From Acidobacteriaceae bacterium (GTDB taxonomy: Bacteria; Acidobacteriota; Terriglobia; Terriglobales; Acidobacteriaceae): DNA of 64,000 nucleotides. The translations under genes were made by a program, and so were the position numbers. Under the pieces are notes generated by a model, which was given only the letters and a program-made list of their open reading frames with translations, was not told where the DNA came from and did no database searches. Below, in pieces: positions 40,901 through 48,975 of the stretch (within the stretch, counting starts at the first letter, position 1; every line of letters begins with the position of its first letter). The stretch spans positions 1-64,000 of the forward strand of contig PLXE01000098.1 in NCBI GenBank assembly GCA_003151335.1. The letters are read 5' to 3'.

Positions 40901-41416
40901 CTGATGCGGCAACGCTTCCGCTGGTCCTTCGGCATCATGCAGTCGGTGTGGAAGCACCGCGCGGCGGTGAAGCAGAAAGGAGCTCTGGGCTGGGTCGCGA
41001 TACCCAACATGGTCATCTTCCAGGTCCTGCTGCCGTTGGTTTCGCCGTTCATCGACATCATGTTCGTCGCCGGCACCGCCATCTACTTCGTTGACAAGTA
41101 CCGGCATCCCGAGTCGGCCAATCCGGCCGATTTCCACAAGTTGGTAGTGTACTTCGCATTGTTCATGGTGATTGATTTCATCGCATCGGCCATAGCCTTC
41201 ACGCTGGAACGGCAACAGCCCGGCGGAAAACGCGACTTCCTCTTGCTGGGCCATGTCTGGCTGCAACGCTTCGCCTATCGCCAACTGTTCTCCCTGGTAC
41301 TCCTCAAGACGCTCAAGCGCGCCATGGAAGGGGGCAGCTTTGCCTGGGACAAGCTGGAGCGCACGGCCAGCGTGAGGCAGCCCGTTGCCGTACGCCGTGA
41401 AAGAGAGGCGCATTGA
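37922..41416 (+). CDS. GH18 / polysaccharide deacetylase / GT2 three-domain enzyme
   Basis: This 1164-residue protein has a membrane helix (about 22-43), a GH18-like domain (about 95-430; T-L-D-I-E motif at 223-227), a NodB deacetylase (about 497-700; T-F-D-D-G-P-D, H557 and H561 in G-N-H-T-F-T-H, R-P-P-Y), a helix (about 728-750) and a GT2 synthase (about 778-1005; D-D-G-S-T-D, D-A-D, E-D-A-D, Q-R-F-R-W) ending in membrane helices. It would make, deacetylate and trim a GlcNAc polymer, like PgaC and PgaB in one chain. The polymer identity is inferred. Confidence 0.9.
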   Translation: MPKSKPIFFDPDRKRWRRLRLVLDTSVIVATVLVVFFVATIIRGSSVPGVLLPLVKKPYHALKESQKHKPPRRLNTHRKTKRPASQVVLNSDEGIRGAFYVQWDAASFASLKEYYPQIDLLFPEWMHALTADGRLQAVTELNTLYNMMDDKGKPRSVDERVMPFLKGEKAQTDVLPLVNNFDPIRNEWQPDVTAKFMADPAARQRFRSELMSFLATDQYKGITLDIEAFPESSRGDFRALVQELYADLHAKGLKLFIAVPVNDKTFDYPAIAQVSDGLILMNYDQHYPGGGSGPVAGQDWFLKNLQDALKVIPKEKIICAVGNYGYDWAMKKGQKKGTPPAEVHTVSVQDAWLEAEDAETDVNFDDDAMNPHFAYLDDSNVRHDVWFLDGVTVLNQMRAAHSLGILTFALWRLGSEDRSLWAVWDKPYEANAPAKLSTVPPGQDVDIEGQGEVLRIASRPASGERTIKVDANTNLVSDEVFKTMPSPYVVDMYGGTSQKKVAITFDDGPDPTWTPKILDVLKEKNVKATFFLIGLEVEKYPSVAKRIYKEGHEIGNHTFTHPDISNISKRYFEVELNLTERLFEGKLGVKPVLFRPPYSIDQEPDTADQVRPLELSQDMGFITVGDKIDPNDWRDNPRRSADEIVADVFANLPPCQPGNLSCGNIILLHDGGGNRSHTVKALGMMIDGLKARGYEIVPVSDLMGKTRAEIMPPISTNERWAAWVDGLSFGMFGFISSLIIFVFFVGDVLMSGRLVLVGTLAIFDRFHRRKSNFDPNYQPAVAVLIPAYNEAKVIERTVRSVLDSNYKDLRVIVIDDGSTDATLEVTRAAFQNEIAAGRVTVLTKPNSGKADALNFGLEQVTEELFVGIDADTLVAPDAISKLVPHFSNPRVAAMAGNAKVGNRVNLWTRWQALEYITSQNFERRALNTLNAVSVVPGAIGAWRTAAVRAAGGYQHDTVAEDADLTMALLQAGYWVNYEDRALAYTEAPTKARGLMRQRFRWSFGIMQSVWKHRAAVKQKGALGWVAIPNMVIFQVLLPLVSPFIDIMFVAGTAIYFVDKYRHPESANPADFHKLVVYFALFMVIDFIASAIAFTLERQQPGGKRDFLLLGHVWLQRFAYRQLFSLVLLKTLKRAMEGGSFAWDKLERTASVRQPVAVRREREAH

Positions 41417-41429
41417 TGGAGGCCAACTG

Positions 41430-42368
41430 GTGAGTCCTGCTCCGAAGCCCGCGCTGGATATGAGCGTCAACGTCGCGGGAATTACGCTCAAGAACCCGGT
41501 CATGGCCGCCAGTGGAAGTTTTGGCTATGGCGTGGAATTTGAGGACGTGGTCACGCTTGATCGGCTGGGCGGGTTCGTGGTGAAGGGACTTTCCCGCGAG
41601 CCGATGGCGGGCAATCCGCCGCCGCGGCTGTTTGAAACCGCTGCCGGCATGCTCAATGCCATCGGACTGCAGAATGTTGGGGTGCGGGCCTTTCTGGAAG
41701 AGAAGCTGCCGCTTCTGAACAACATCAAGAACATCGTTTTCTTCTGCAACGTCTTTGGGCATTCGCAGGAGGAGTACGAAGACGTGGTGCGTATGCTCAA
41801 CGACGGCGCGGGCATCGCCGCTTACGAGCTGAATGTTTCCTGTCCCAACACCAAGTGCGGCGGAATCAGCTTTGGCAGTGACCCCAAAATGCTGTTTGAC
41901 GTGGTCAGCGCAGTGAAAAAGATCGCCACCCGTCCGCTCATCGTGAAACTCTCGCCCAACGTCACCAGCATTCCGGAGGTGGCGCGGGCTGCTGAGGAAG
42001 CGGGCGCCGACGCCATCTCGCTGGTCAATACTTTTGTGGCCATGGCGATTGACGCCGAAACCCGCAAACCGCGCATCTCCAACGTCACTGCCGGACTGTC
42101 CGGCCCCGCCATCAAACCGATTGCCCTGCGCATGGTGTGGGAAGCGGCCAAAGCGGTGAAGATACCCGTCATCGGAATCGGCGGCATCAGCACCGCTGAA
42201 GATGTGGTTGAGTTCCTGCTGGCCGGCGCAACCGCCATCGAGGTCGGTACGGTGAATTTCTGGGACCCATGCGCCTGTGAGACGCTGGTCGATTCCCTGG
42301 AGAAATGGTGCCTGGAACACCGCATTGAGAAAATTAGCGATCTGACTGGCGGGTTGACGATCGAGTAA
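41430..42368 (+). CDS. pyrD: Dihydroorotate dehydrogenase
   Basis: This protein of about 312 residues starts at GTG 41430, which has GGAGG seven bases upstream. An earlier frame to 41385 overlaps the previous gene. Class-1 (B-type) motifs are seen: N-P-V-M-A-A-S-G-S-F-G-Y-G, E-L-N-V-S-C-P-N-T-K (catalytic Cys), K-L-S-P-N-V and G-I-G-G-I-S. It makes orotate in pyrimidine synthesis. Type 1B enzymes need a PyrK partner, not present in this window. Confidence 0.95.
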   Translation: MSPAPKPALDMSVNVAGITLKNPVMAASGSFGYGVEFEDVVTLDRLGGFVVKGLSREPMAGNPPPRLFETAAGMLNAIGLQNVGVRAFLEEKLPLLNNIKNIVFFCNVFGHSQEEYEDVVRMLNDGAGIAAYELNVSCPNTKCGGISFGSDPKMLFDVVSAVKKIATRPLIVKLSPNVTSIPEVARAAEEAGADAISLVNTFVAMAIDAETRKPRISNVTAGLSGPAIKPIALRMVWEAAKAVKIPVIGIGGISTAEDVVEFLLAGATAIEVGTVNFWDPCACETLVDSLEKWCLEHRIEKISDLTGGLTIE

Positions 42369-42406
42369 GTTGTCAGTTGCCAGTTGCCGGTTGCCAGTTG
42401 TCAGCT
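42369..42406 (+). repeat. Heptamer array C
   Basis: Five units (GTCAGTT, GCCAGTT, GCCGGTT, GCCAGTT, GTCAGCT) start directly after the pyrD stop. They fit GYYRRNN as do arrays A, B and D. Confidence 0.8.
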
Positions 42407-42417
42407 TCTACAGGTTG

Positions 42418-42458
42418 TCATCTCGACCGGAGCGAAGCGGAGTGGAGGGACCTGCTGT
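42418..42458 (+). repeat. Dispersed palindrome-type repeat, copy 1
   Basis: The sequence begins TGTCATCTCGACC and ends GAGGGACCTGCT. The same start and end pattern is seen in inverse orientation at 53034-53081. The following 42459-42682 holds no gene I accept; a right end resembling GGGGTGAC is near 42636. Confidence 0.6.
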
Positions 42459-42682
42459 TTCCTTCCAATGCAAAAGCTTTGCCTCCTCTCTCTACACAAC
42501 AACGGTGATCTCCGTCACTGACAGCTCGGTTGTTGCGGGGGACAATTCCATCGGCTTGCCACTTCAGCTTCACGGAGATCATCGGACAGACGGCGGTATC
42601 CCCCAGCTTGTGTGGGGCCGAATAGCCGCTTCTCGTCGGGGTGACTCCATCCCAAAAAGCTGATTGAGATCGGGAAATACCA

Positions 42683-45052
42683 ATGCCAACCCATCGTCGC
42701 GCTCTTTCCGCGTTGATTCTTATTGTCAGCTTCGCCGCCCTATCGCTGCCCGTCTTCGCGCAACAAGTGATTGCGACCGTACCGGTAGGCTTAGAACCCG
42801 ACAGTTCAGCGGTCAACACGGTCACCAATAAGATCTACGTAGCGAATCAGACCTGCCCTAGTTATCCCTGCCTAGGCAATGGGACGGTGACCGTCGTTGA
42901 CGGTGCGACCAACAACACCCTCTCCGTCAATGTGGGATACTCCTCCTACGGCATGGCGGTCAACCCGGCGACCAACAAAATGTACGTGCCAAATAGCTGC
43001 GGTAACGATCCAAACTGCGCGAGCGGCGGTACGGTGTCGGTGATCGACGGCGCCAGCAATACTGTCATTGCCACAGTCACCGTCGAGAATCACCCCTGGG
43101 TTGCAGTGGTCAACTCCGCGACCAACAGAATCTACGTCCTGAACGCTTGCGGCACCGACCCTTCCTGCGGTACCTACAACGGCACGGTATCGGTGATCGA
43201 TGGCGTGAGCAATACCGTTGTTGCCACCGTCCCCGTTGGGGTCAACGCTCACTGGCCGGTGGTCAACTCGGTCACCAACAAGATCTACGTTCCAAATGTG
43301 TGCGGCAACGATCCCTGCTTTCCCCCCTACGGTACCGGGACGGTGACGGTAATCGATGGCGCCACCAACAGTTCCACCTCCGTCAACGTGGGGATCCAGC
43401 CCTTCGCTTTAGACGTCAACACGGTGACGAACAAGATCTATGTCGCCAATCAATGCGGCGACGACCCCTACTGTAACAGGACCGCCACCATGACGGTGAT
43501 TGACGGCGCCACCCTTGCCACCACCGATGTCCCCATCGGCGGATATTATCCTCAGGCGTTAGCGGTCAATTCAGTCACCAACAAGATTTATGTTCCCGAC
43601 TATTGCGGCTACGATCCTTCCTGCCAATACGAGCTCAATGGGACGGTGTCGGTGATCGACGGTGGAACCCTTACTTACACCAGCATTCCTGTCGGGGTCG
43701 AGCCGGACACCATGGCGGTCAACTCGGTCACTAACAAAATGTATGTTGCCAACCGATGCGGCATCGATCCCTCCTGTCAGAGCAACGGGACAGTAACAAT
43801 CATTGATGGCACTACCCTTATGTTCACCAACATTGGCGTCGGGCACGACCCCCAGGGCTTGAGCCTCAACTCCGTCACCAACAGAGTTTACGTCCCCAAC
43901 TTTAACGACGACACCGTCTCGGTGATTGCCGACACTCCTCCTACCGCTCTGCAATTTGTCCCGCTGACCGCACCGTGTCGGGCAGTCGATACCCGGCCGG
44001 ATCGCGGTGGCAATGGGCCGATTGTGGGTGGTACCTTCCAAAACTTCTCCATCCAGCAGGAGGGAGGCTGCAACATTCCCCCCGCCGCAGCCGCCTATTC
44101 CCTGAACGTCTCGGTGGTTCCGAACGGACCGCTGGGCTATCTAACGGTGTGGCCCACCGGACAGCCGCGGCCTTTGGCTTCCGCTTTGAACTCGCTGGAT
44201 GGCCGCATCAAGGCCAATGCGGCGATTGTGCCGGCCGGCGCCAGCGGCGACGTCAGCGTGTACGCCACCAACACGACCAATGTGATTCTCGATGTCAACG
44301 GCTACTTCGCGCCGGTCTCTGGTTCCACGCTGGCCTTCTATCCTCTGACGCCCTGCCGCGTCGCGGACACGCGCAAGAGCACCTTTCCCCAAGGCCTGGG
44401 GCCGCCGTCCCTCACGGGCGGCCAGGAACGGCAATTCCCCATCCTGAATGCCACCACAACCTGCAACATTCCCGCGAGCGGCGTCGCCGCATACTCGCTG
44501 AACTTCTCGGTCGTGCCCCACGGCTCGCTGTTTTACCTGACGGTGTGGCCCACGGGTGAAACCCGGCCTACGGTTTCCACGTTGAACGATGTCCCGGGTC
44601 AGATCGTCGCCAATGCCGCTATCGTGACTGCGGGCACCAGCGGCGATGTCTCGGTCTATCCCACCAACGACACCGACTTGGTAATCGACATCAATGGCTA
44701 CTTCGCGGCAGCGGGTCCAAGCGGACTTTCGCTGTATGGAGTATCGCCTTGCCGGGTCATCGACACGCGCAAGATTGGCAGCGGTCAGCCCTTCAATGGA
44801 CTTCTGAGTCCGCCGGTCGATGTGGTAAACAGTCCATGCGAACCGCCGCCCACGGCGCAGGCCTATGTCTTCAACGCCAGCGTGGTGCCGATCGGCGCGC
44901 TGGGCTATCTCACGCTGTGGCCAGACGGTGCTACCCAGCCGCTGGTTTCGACGCTGAATGCACTGGACGGGTCGATCTCGTCCAACATGGCCATCGCGTG
45001 CCCAGCACCGACGGAACGGTCGACGCTTATGCGTCTGGGCTCACGCAACTGA
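42683..45052 (+). CDS. YVTN beta-propeller surface protein, frameshifted near its end
   Basis: This 789-residue protein has a signal peptide, about eight YVTN-type blades (about 35-415; V-N-x-x-T-N-K-I-Y-V followed by V-I-D-G), most with an inserted C-G-x-D-P-x-C loop, and three modules of about 120 residues that are paralogous to the gene at 1-1077. A CG duplication at 44995-44998 shifts the frame. The last 16 codons are out of frame; without it the protein would run to TAG 45082-45084 and end in S-S-Y-F-A-P like its paralogue. Secreted or surface-attached; partner unknown. Confidence 0.85.
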   Translation: MPTHRRALSALILIVSFAALSLPVFAQQVIATVPVGLEPDSSAVNTVTNKIYVANQTCPSYPCLGNGTVTVVDGATNNTLSVNVGYSSYGMAVNPATNKMYVPNSCGNDPNCASGGTVSVIDGASNTVIATVTVENHPWVAVVNSATNRIYVLNACGTDPSCGTYNGTVSVIDGVSNTVVATVPVGVNAHWPVVNSVTNKIYVPNVCGNDPCFPPYGTGTVTVIDGATNSSTSVNVGIQPFALDVNTVTNKIYVANQCGDDPYCNRTATMTVIDGATLATTDVPIGGYYPQALAVNSVTNKIYVPDYCGYDPSCQYELNGTVSVIDGGTLTYTSIPVGVEPDTMAVNSVTNKMYVANRCGIDPSCQSNGTVTIIDGTTLMFTNIGVGHDPQGLSLNSVTNRVYVPNFNDDTVSVIADTPPTALQFVPLTAPCRAVDTRPDRGGNGPIVGGTFQNFSIQQEGGCNIPPAAAAYSLNVSVVPNGPLGYLTVWPTGQPRPLASALNSLDGRIKANAAIVPAGASGDVSVYATNTTNVILDVNGYFAPVSGSTLAFYPLTPCRVADTRKSTFPQGLGPPSLTGGQERQFPILNATTTCNIPASGVAAYSLNFSVVPHGSLFYLTVWPTGETRPTVSTLNDVPGQIVANAAIVTAGTSGDVSVYPTNDTDLVIDINGYFAAAGPSGLSLYGVSPCRVIDTRKIGSGQPFNGLLSPPVDVVNSPCEPPPTAQAYVFNASVVPIGALGYLTLWPDGATQPLVSTLNALDGSISSNMAIACPAPTERSTLMRLGSRN

Positions 45053-45093
45053 TCCTGGACATCTCCAGCTACTTCGCGCCGTAGATAGATTAA

Positions 45094-45115
45094 GCGGCGC
45101 TCCATAAAGCGCCGC
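45094..45115 (+). terminator. Hairpin after the YVTN gene
   Basis: A perfect 8-bp stem (GCGGCGCT / AGCGCCGC) with loop CCATAA lies 10 bp after the restored stop codon at 45084. This supports 45084 as the ancestral gene end. Confidence 0.6.
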
Positions 45116-45168
45116 CGCTCCACTCTATGCCTCAAGTGTGAACTGCTCTAAGCCGCCGCACGGAGACT

Positions 45169-45549
45169 TCACGCCGTTGCGCTCGCTGCCGTCGCATCGG
45201 CGTCCTGAAGCTTCTTTACGCTGGTAACCAGGTCGGGATCGATCGCCAGAATCGCCTTGGTGTGGGTGATCTCAAACAGGCGCTTCACTTGATCGCTGGG
45301 GCCGGCAACGCGGAAGTGCCCCCCTTGCTGACCAATCTCTCCAAAGATATGCATGATGATCCCGAGGCCGGCGCTGTCCACGAACTCGACGTGGGTGAGG
45401 TCAAGCACCAGTTTGCGCGCGCCTTGCTGAATCAGCGAATTGAACAGCGCTTCGGTTTCGCTGAGGCGCGTCCCCAGCGTGAAGCGGCCCGCGCAGGAGA
45501 CCCCGGTGATATCCGGTTCGAATTGGAAGACCTCGGTTTCCAACATCAT
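45169..45549 (-). CDS. STAS-domain anti-sigma-factor antagonist
   Basis: This 126-residue STAS protein of the SpoIIAA type has the phospho-acceptor Ser in F-V-D-S-A-G-L-G. It would bind and neutralise an anti-sigma kinase when unphosphorylated. No partner kinase or sigma gene is adjacent. The start has AAAGGA at moderate spacing. Confidence 0.85.
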   Translation of the reverse strand: MMLETEVFQFEPDITGVSCAGRFTLGTRLSETEALFNSLIQQGARKLVLDLTHVEFVDSAGLGIIMHIFGEIGQQGGHFRVAGPSDQVKRLFEITHTKAILAIDPDLVTSVKKLQDADATAASATA

Positions 45550-45983
45550 GGCTGCGTGGTTCCTTTGGCGAAGTTTGGGTTTCTAAAGTATCACGATGTC
45601 CTGACGAGGGCGAAGGAAAGCTAGATCGGCCTGCCGGTCGGGTAATTCCGTCGCCCTGAAGGGTCGAAGCGTCAATGTTACACTTTAGTTCTACAATTAA
45701 GGTTATGGTGTAAAACTTACGTGACAACCATATAGACCACCATTTGGCTATCATGATGGTCTCATAAAATACCATTTAAATGCGCTGGCGAGCCCGTAGG
45801 CAGCGTTTTGCGGTTGCGGACGGCCCGAAGTACCTCCGGATCGTCTGCGGTGGCTACAAACTCCTCTAAACGCGAAATCTGGAGTCGGCGCAATTCTGGC
45901 GCATTTCCCGATTTGGGCCGGATCGCAACTTCCGCTAGAGCCTGCGAAGCGCCTCACCCGACCTTTTTCAGCAGCTCCATAGT
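45550..45983. other. AT-rich intergenic region with an imperfect palindrome
   Basis: This 434-bp gap includes AGACCACCAT (45734-45743) and ATGATGGTCT (45753-45762), a one-mismatch inverted repeat. Its AT-rich part (45680-45780) may carry the STAS promoter. On the minus strand 45980-45762 is a 73-codon frame starting ATG and broken only by one TGA at codon 9; no family was recognised. Confidence 0.35.
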
Positions 45984-46550
45984 CTAGGGCGCCGAGAACA
46001 GCTCCCACTCGCCCTGCACGTAATTGAAGATGAAATCGACGAGGTTCGCGCCGCCGCACCGCTTGTTCTTGACCTGGGCCACCAAGATCGCCTGGCGCAC
46101 GCCGTTGCGCACCGTCTCGCTGGCAGCGGTGCGAACCTTTTCCGAGCGGGTCAGCAGCTCGCGGTCCGAGCAGGCGCGCGAGCTGGCGTCTAGCTTGATG
46201 GGGGTGTCGATGCAGGAAGAGTCGAACAGCTTGCAGTAGAGGTCGCGGCGATGCGACAACTGCTCTTCGACCTCGGCTCGGCTCACCGGCTTGGCTTGCG
46301 GGCCAACGTGAAGCCCTTCCTCGGGCACGTAGGACAAGAACTTCCTGGCGTTCCCTTGGCGAAGGGCGGCGAAGAAATCGCGCTGCAGGGCCGCGGTTTG
46401 CGGCGTGATCGAAGCGTGTGGCGCCTTCGATGCACCTGGCGGGGAAGCTGACTGGGCTGCGGCGGAGGTCGTCTGCGTCGTCAGCATGGACGAAAGCATC
46501 GCGCTGAAAATGACGGCACCACGCAGGCCAGCTCTCCACTTCATCTTCAT
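45984..46550 (-). CDS. Hypothetical secreted protein
   Basis: This 188-residue protein has a signal peptide ending near A-A-A-Q. The body contains two cysteine pairs (D-L-Y-C, S-S-C-I and R-A-C, R-C-G) that could form disulfides, and an N-terminal part like the SnoaL/NTF2 shape (F-F-A-A-L-R-Q-G-N-A-R-K-F-L-S), weakly. It overlaps the MmcQ-like gene by 4 bp. Confidence 0.7.
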   Translation of the reverse strand: MKMKWRAGLRGAVIFSAMLSSMLTTQTTSAAAQSASPPGASKAPHASITPQTAALQRDFFAALRQGNARKFLSYVPEEGLHVGPQAKPVSRAEVEEQLSHRRDLYCKLFDSSCIDTPIKLDASSRACSDRELLTRSEKVRTAASETVRNGVRQAILVAQVKNKRCGGANLVDFIFNYVQGEWELFSAP

Positions 46551-47026
46551 CTACGCCGGCCCGCCTTCGTACTCTTGGTTTTGGCCGCCAACTTGGTTTT
46601 GACGGCTGACTTCCGCGATGCAGGCTTTGGTTTGCGAACTGCCGGTCGCTTTGCGCCTGCCGCTGCGCCGCTCTCCAACTCAACCCGCCTCTTCATCGGC
46701 AGGCGCTCCCACACCAGTCGATAGGATTCTGAGATCATTTCGCGCAGCTCCGCATCGGGCAGTGCGTTCAGCCGTTCCAGGCTGACCCACTGCGCGCGCG
46801 CCATGTAGGGTGCAGGAATGATTTCAGGACGCTCGCACAGCTCGGCAAAGTTCTCGGGCGTGCACTTGAAAGAAATCCGTTGCGGCACCATCTCCATCGC
46901 CGCCACTACGAACAGCTTGCCATCCACTTTGAAGCACAGGTCGGCTCCCCACTGCACGATTTCAGTGGTGTGCGGGAATTGGAGGCAATACTTGCGAATC
47001 GCTTCAATGTCCACCGTCTCCTCCAT
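46547..47026 (-). CDS. MmcQ/YjbR-like DNA-binding protein with basic tail
   Basis: This protein of about 159 residues starts at ATG 47026. The first about 115 residues match the MmcQ/YjbR fold (F-P-H-T-T-E-I-V-Q-W-G, F-K-V-D-G-K-L-F). The last about 40 residues are a lysine/alanine/proline-rich tail like histone H1, not usual for the family, which suggests nucleic-acid binding. Confidence 0.8.
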   Translation of the reverse strand: MEETVDIEAIRKYCLQFPHTTEIVQWGADLCFKVDGKLFVVAAMEMVPQRISFKCTPENFAELCERPEIIPAPYMARAQWVSLERLNALPDAELREMISESYRLVWERLPMKRRVELESGAAAGAKRPAVRKPKPASRKSAVKTKLAAKTKSTKAGRRR

Positions 47027-47224
47027 GGCGCGACAATGCTTCCACGCATTCCGACAATTGCCACCAGCGGAGCCAGTTCGAGATAAGCCGGCTACGCGGC
47101 CACTAGATGCCGACGATAAATTCCGAATGGCCAACCGGAGCTATGGCGTGGGACGTCCGGCCGCTGTGTGCCGAAGTTGGGTCACCGCACGCGGGCGCTG
47201 CCTTTGCTTTGCGACCAAACGCTA

Positions 47225-47527
47225 TCATTCGTGCTCGCAAATCTCAGCTTCGTGGATAGCGTGGTTGAGATGCTCGATCGCTTTCTCGCGATGGCCATGA
47301 AAATTGCCCTGAGCCTGCTGCAGATGTTCCCTGGCGTTTCGCATCGCTTCTATCGCCTCGTGTATGCGGGGGCGTCTATAGTCTTGGGTCGTGGCAGCAG
47401 CCGCGGGGCTGGCGGGGCTAGCCACGGGAGCCGCCAGCGCCTTTGGACCGGTTGCCGCCGCCGGAAAGGCCAGGGTTAATAGAAGAGTTGCCGTGATCAA
47501 CAGAGTCAGGAATACAAGCTTCTTCAT
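47225..47527 (-). CDS. Small secreted helical protein
   Basis: This 100-residue protein from ATG 47527 has AGGAGAAG upstream and a clear signal peptide (K-K-L-V-F-L-T-L-L-I-T-A-T-L). The mature part is alanine-rich, then helical with many histidines (H-E-A-I-E-A-M-R and H-L-N-H-A-I-H-E-A-E) and a lone Cys. A periplasmic metal-binding role is possible but unproven. Confidence 0.65.
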   Translation of the reverse strand: MKKLVFLTLLITATLLLTLAFPAAATGPKALAAPVASPASPAAAATTQDYRRPRIHEAIEAMRNAREHLQQAQGNFHGHREKAIEHLNHAIHEAEICEHE

Positions 47528-47701
47528 GTGCTTCTCCTTGTCCGAATTTCGGCGCCCGTAGCCGGCGAAGCAATGGCTATTCCCATGTCGCCCGATGGAC
47601 GCCCGCAATAACCGACAGACGTTAGCACATGCCGGAAGCCAGCGGCAACCGGGGCAAAGCGGGACAGTGCGCAAGTTTCCGGGTGGTCCCCATGAGCTTC
47701 C

Positions 47702-47791
47702 TTATTCGATGCGCAACGCCTCCACAGGCTCAACGCTGGCTGCCCGTCGCGCCGGGAGGAAGCCCGCCAATGCTGCCGCCAGCGACTAGTG
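47702..47791 (-). pseudogene. C-terminal relic of a MacB/FtsX-like ABC permease
   Basis: The minus strand encodes A-L-A-G-F-L-P-A-R-R-A-A-S-V-E-P-V-E-A-L-R before its stop at 47702. This is the typical end of MacB-type permeases (P-A-x-R-A-x-x-x-x-P-x-x-A-L-R). A stop precedes it in frame, so only about 28 codons remain. Confidence 0.6.
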
Positions 47792-48178
47792 CCCGCCCAG
47801 CACGGACGGCGATTGACCGGGCAAGAAAGCAGAAATCGCAAGAGTGTTCGCTTGACCCAAAGGTAGAAAGGGAGCTTTGAAGCTGTGCCTGCCAGCGGAG
47901 CTTTTTCTCGCTCGACAATCAGCGCAGCGCTGTTAAGCCAACCGTGACCGCCGTGACTGATAGCGATGGTGGGAGCGCGTCCTTCGTCGAGGCCCCGCGC
48001 TTCCACCATCCCCGCCTTGCTGCGCAGCCTAAGCGGCATTGTTGGTACTATCGGCCATCGTCGGCCAGTCCTTTAGTGGCGCCTTGATACCGCTTCCCAC
48101 CCGGATCTGGATCCAAGTGCTTGAGAAGCCCACCATGTGGTAACCGGCCACGACTGCCATGTGGTACCTTTTTTAGCC
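47792..48178. other. Gene-free region
   Basis: This 387-bp stretch between the permease relic and the SDR gene contains no frame with both coding-like sequence and a start signal. It looks like decayed DNA. Confidence 0.4.
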
Positions 48179-48955
48179 ATGCCATCGGTTCCGACTTTAT
48201 CGCTTGAAGGACGGGTCGCCTTAATCACGGGAGGCTCGCGCGGCATTGGCGCGGCGACTGTCCGCCTGTTCGTTCGCGCCGGGGCTAGGGTCGTCTTCAA
48301 TTACAAAAGCGCGCAATCTGAAGCACAACGTCTGGTCGAGGAATGCGGCGTCGATCACTGCCATGCCGTGCAGGCCGATCTCACGGGAACCGCGAACGCC
48401 GCAGCTCTGGTGCGCGCGGCGGTCGAGCACTTCGGATCGCTCGATGCGCTGGTCGTCAACCACGGTATCTGGCTATCGGAGGAAGTTGACATCGACCAGA
48501 TGACGGACGGGCAGTGGCGCACCACGCTGGCCATCAACCTCGACAGCACATTCGCCTTAGTGAAACACGCGGTGGCGCAAATAAAGCGGCAGGCGCGCAG
48601 CGGGCACGTCGTGCTCGTCAGCTCCACCGCAGGGCAGCGCGGTGAGGCCGGCCACGTCGATTACGCGGCCACCAAGGGCGCAATCATCAGCATGACCAAG
48701 GGGCTCTCCACCGAGCTCGCCCCGCATGGCATTTACGTCAACTGCGTTGCGCCGGGATGGGTTGACACGGACATGACGGCCGGCGCTCTCTCTGATCCTG
48801 CCCGGCGCGAGAGAGTCTTCGCTGCGATTCCGCTGGGGCGGGTGGCGACGCCGGAAGAGATTGCCGCGCCCATCCTGTTTCTCTGCACCCGGCACGCGGG
48901 GTTCATCACCGGCGAGGTCTTCAACGTAAATGGGGGCGCGGTGCTGGTGGGGTGA
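48179..48955 (+). CDS. Short-chain dehydrogenase/reductase (FabG-like)
   Basis: This 258-residue classical SDR has the nucleotide loop T-G-G-S-R-G-I-G, N-H-G and catalytic S-S and Y-A-A-T-K (Y-x3-K). It oxidises or reduces an alcohol/ketone with NAD(P). The C-terminal G-E-V-F-N-V-N-G-G ending resembles FabG, but context does not fix the substrate. Confidence 0.9.
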   Translation: MPSVPTLSLEGRVALITGGSRGIGAATVRLFVRAGARVVFNYKSAQSEAQRLVEECGVDHCHAVQADLTGTANAAALVRAAVEHFGSLDALVVNHGIWLSEEVDIDQMTDGQWRTTLAINLDSTFALVKHAVAQIKRQARSGHVVLVSSTAGQRGEAGHVDYAATKGAIISMTKGLSTELAPHGIYVNCVAPGWVDTDMTAGALSDPARRERVFAAIPLGRVATPEEIAAPILFLCTRHAGFITGEVFNVNGGAVLVG

Positions 48956-48975
48956 GTTCTGGCGTAAGGTGAGCG

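Noticed and set aside
39227-41503. 758-codon minus-strand frame opposite the three-domain enzyme
   Set aside because: It is a GC-rich antisense shadow; the plus strand has catalytic motifs throughout.
42418-42828. 136-codon minus-strand frame before the YVTN gene
   Set aside because: It crosses a repeat and the YVTN start and has no recognised domain.
45751-46683. 310-codon minus-strand frame
   Set aside because: It overlaps the secreted gene and MmcQ-like gene out of frame and has shadow-type composition.
47524-48039. 171-codon minus-strand frame over the permease relic
   Set aside because: It has no family match and overlaps decayed DNA in another frame.
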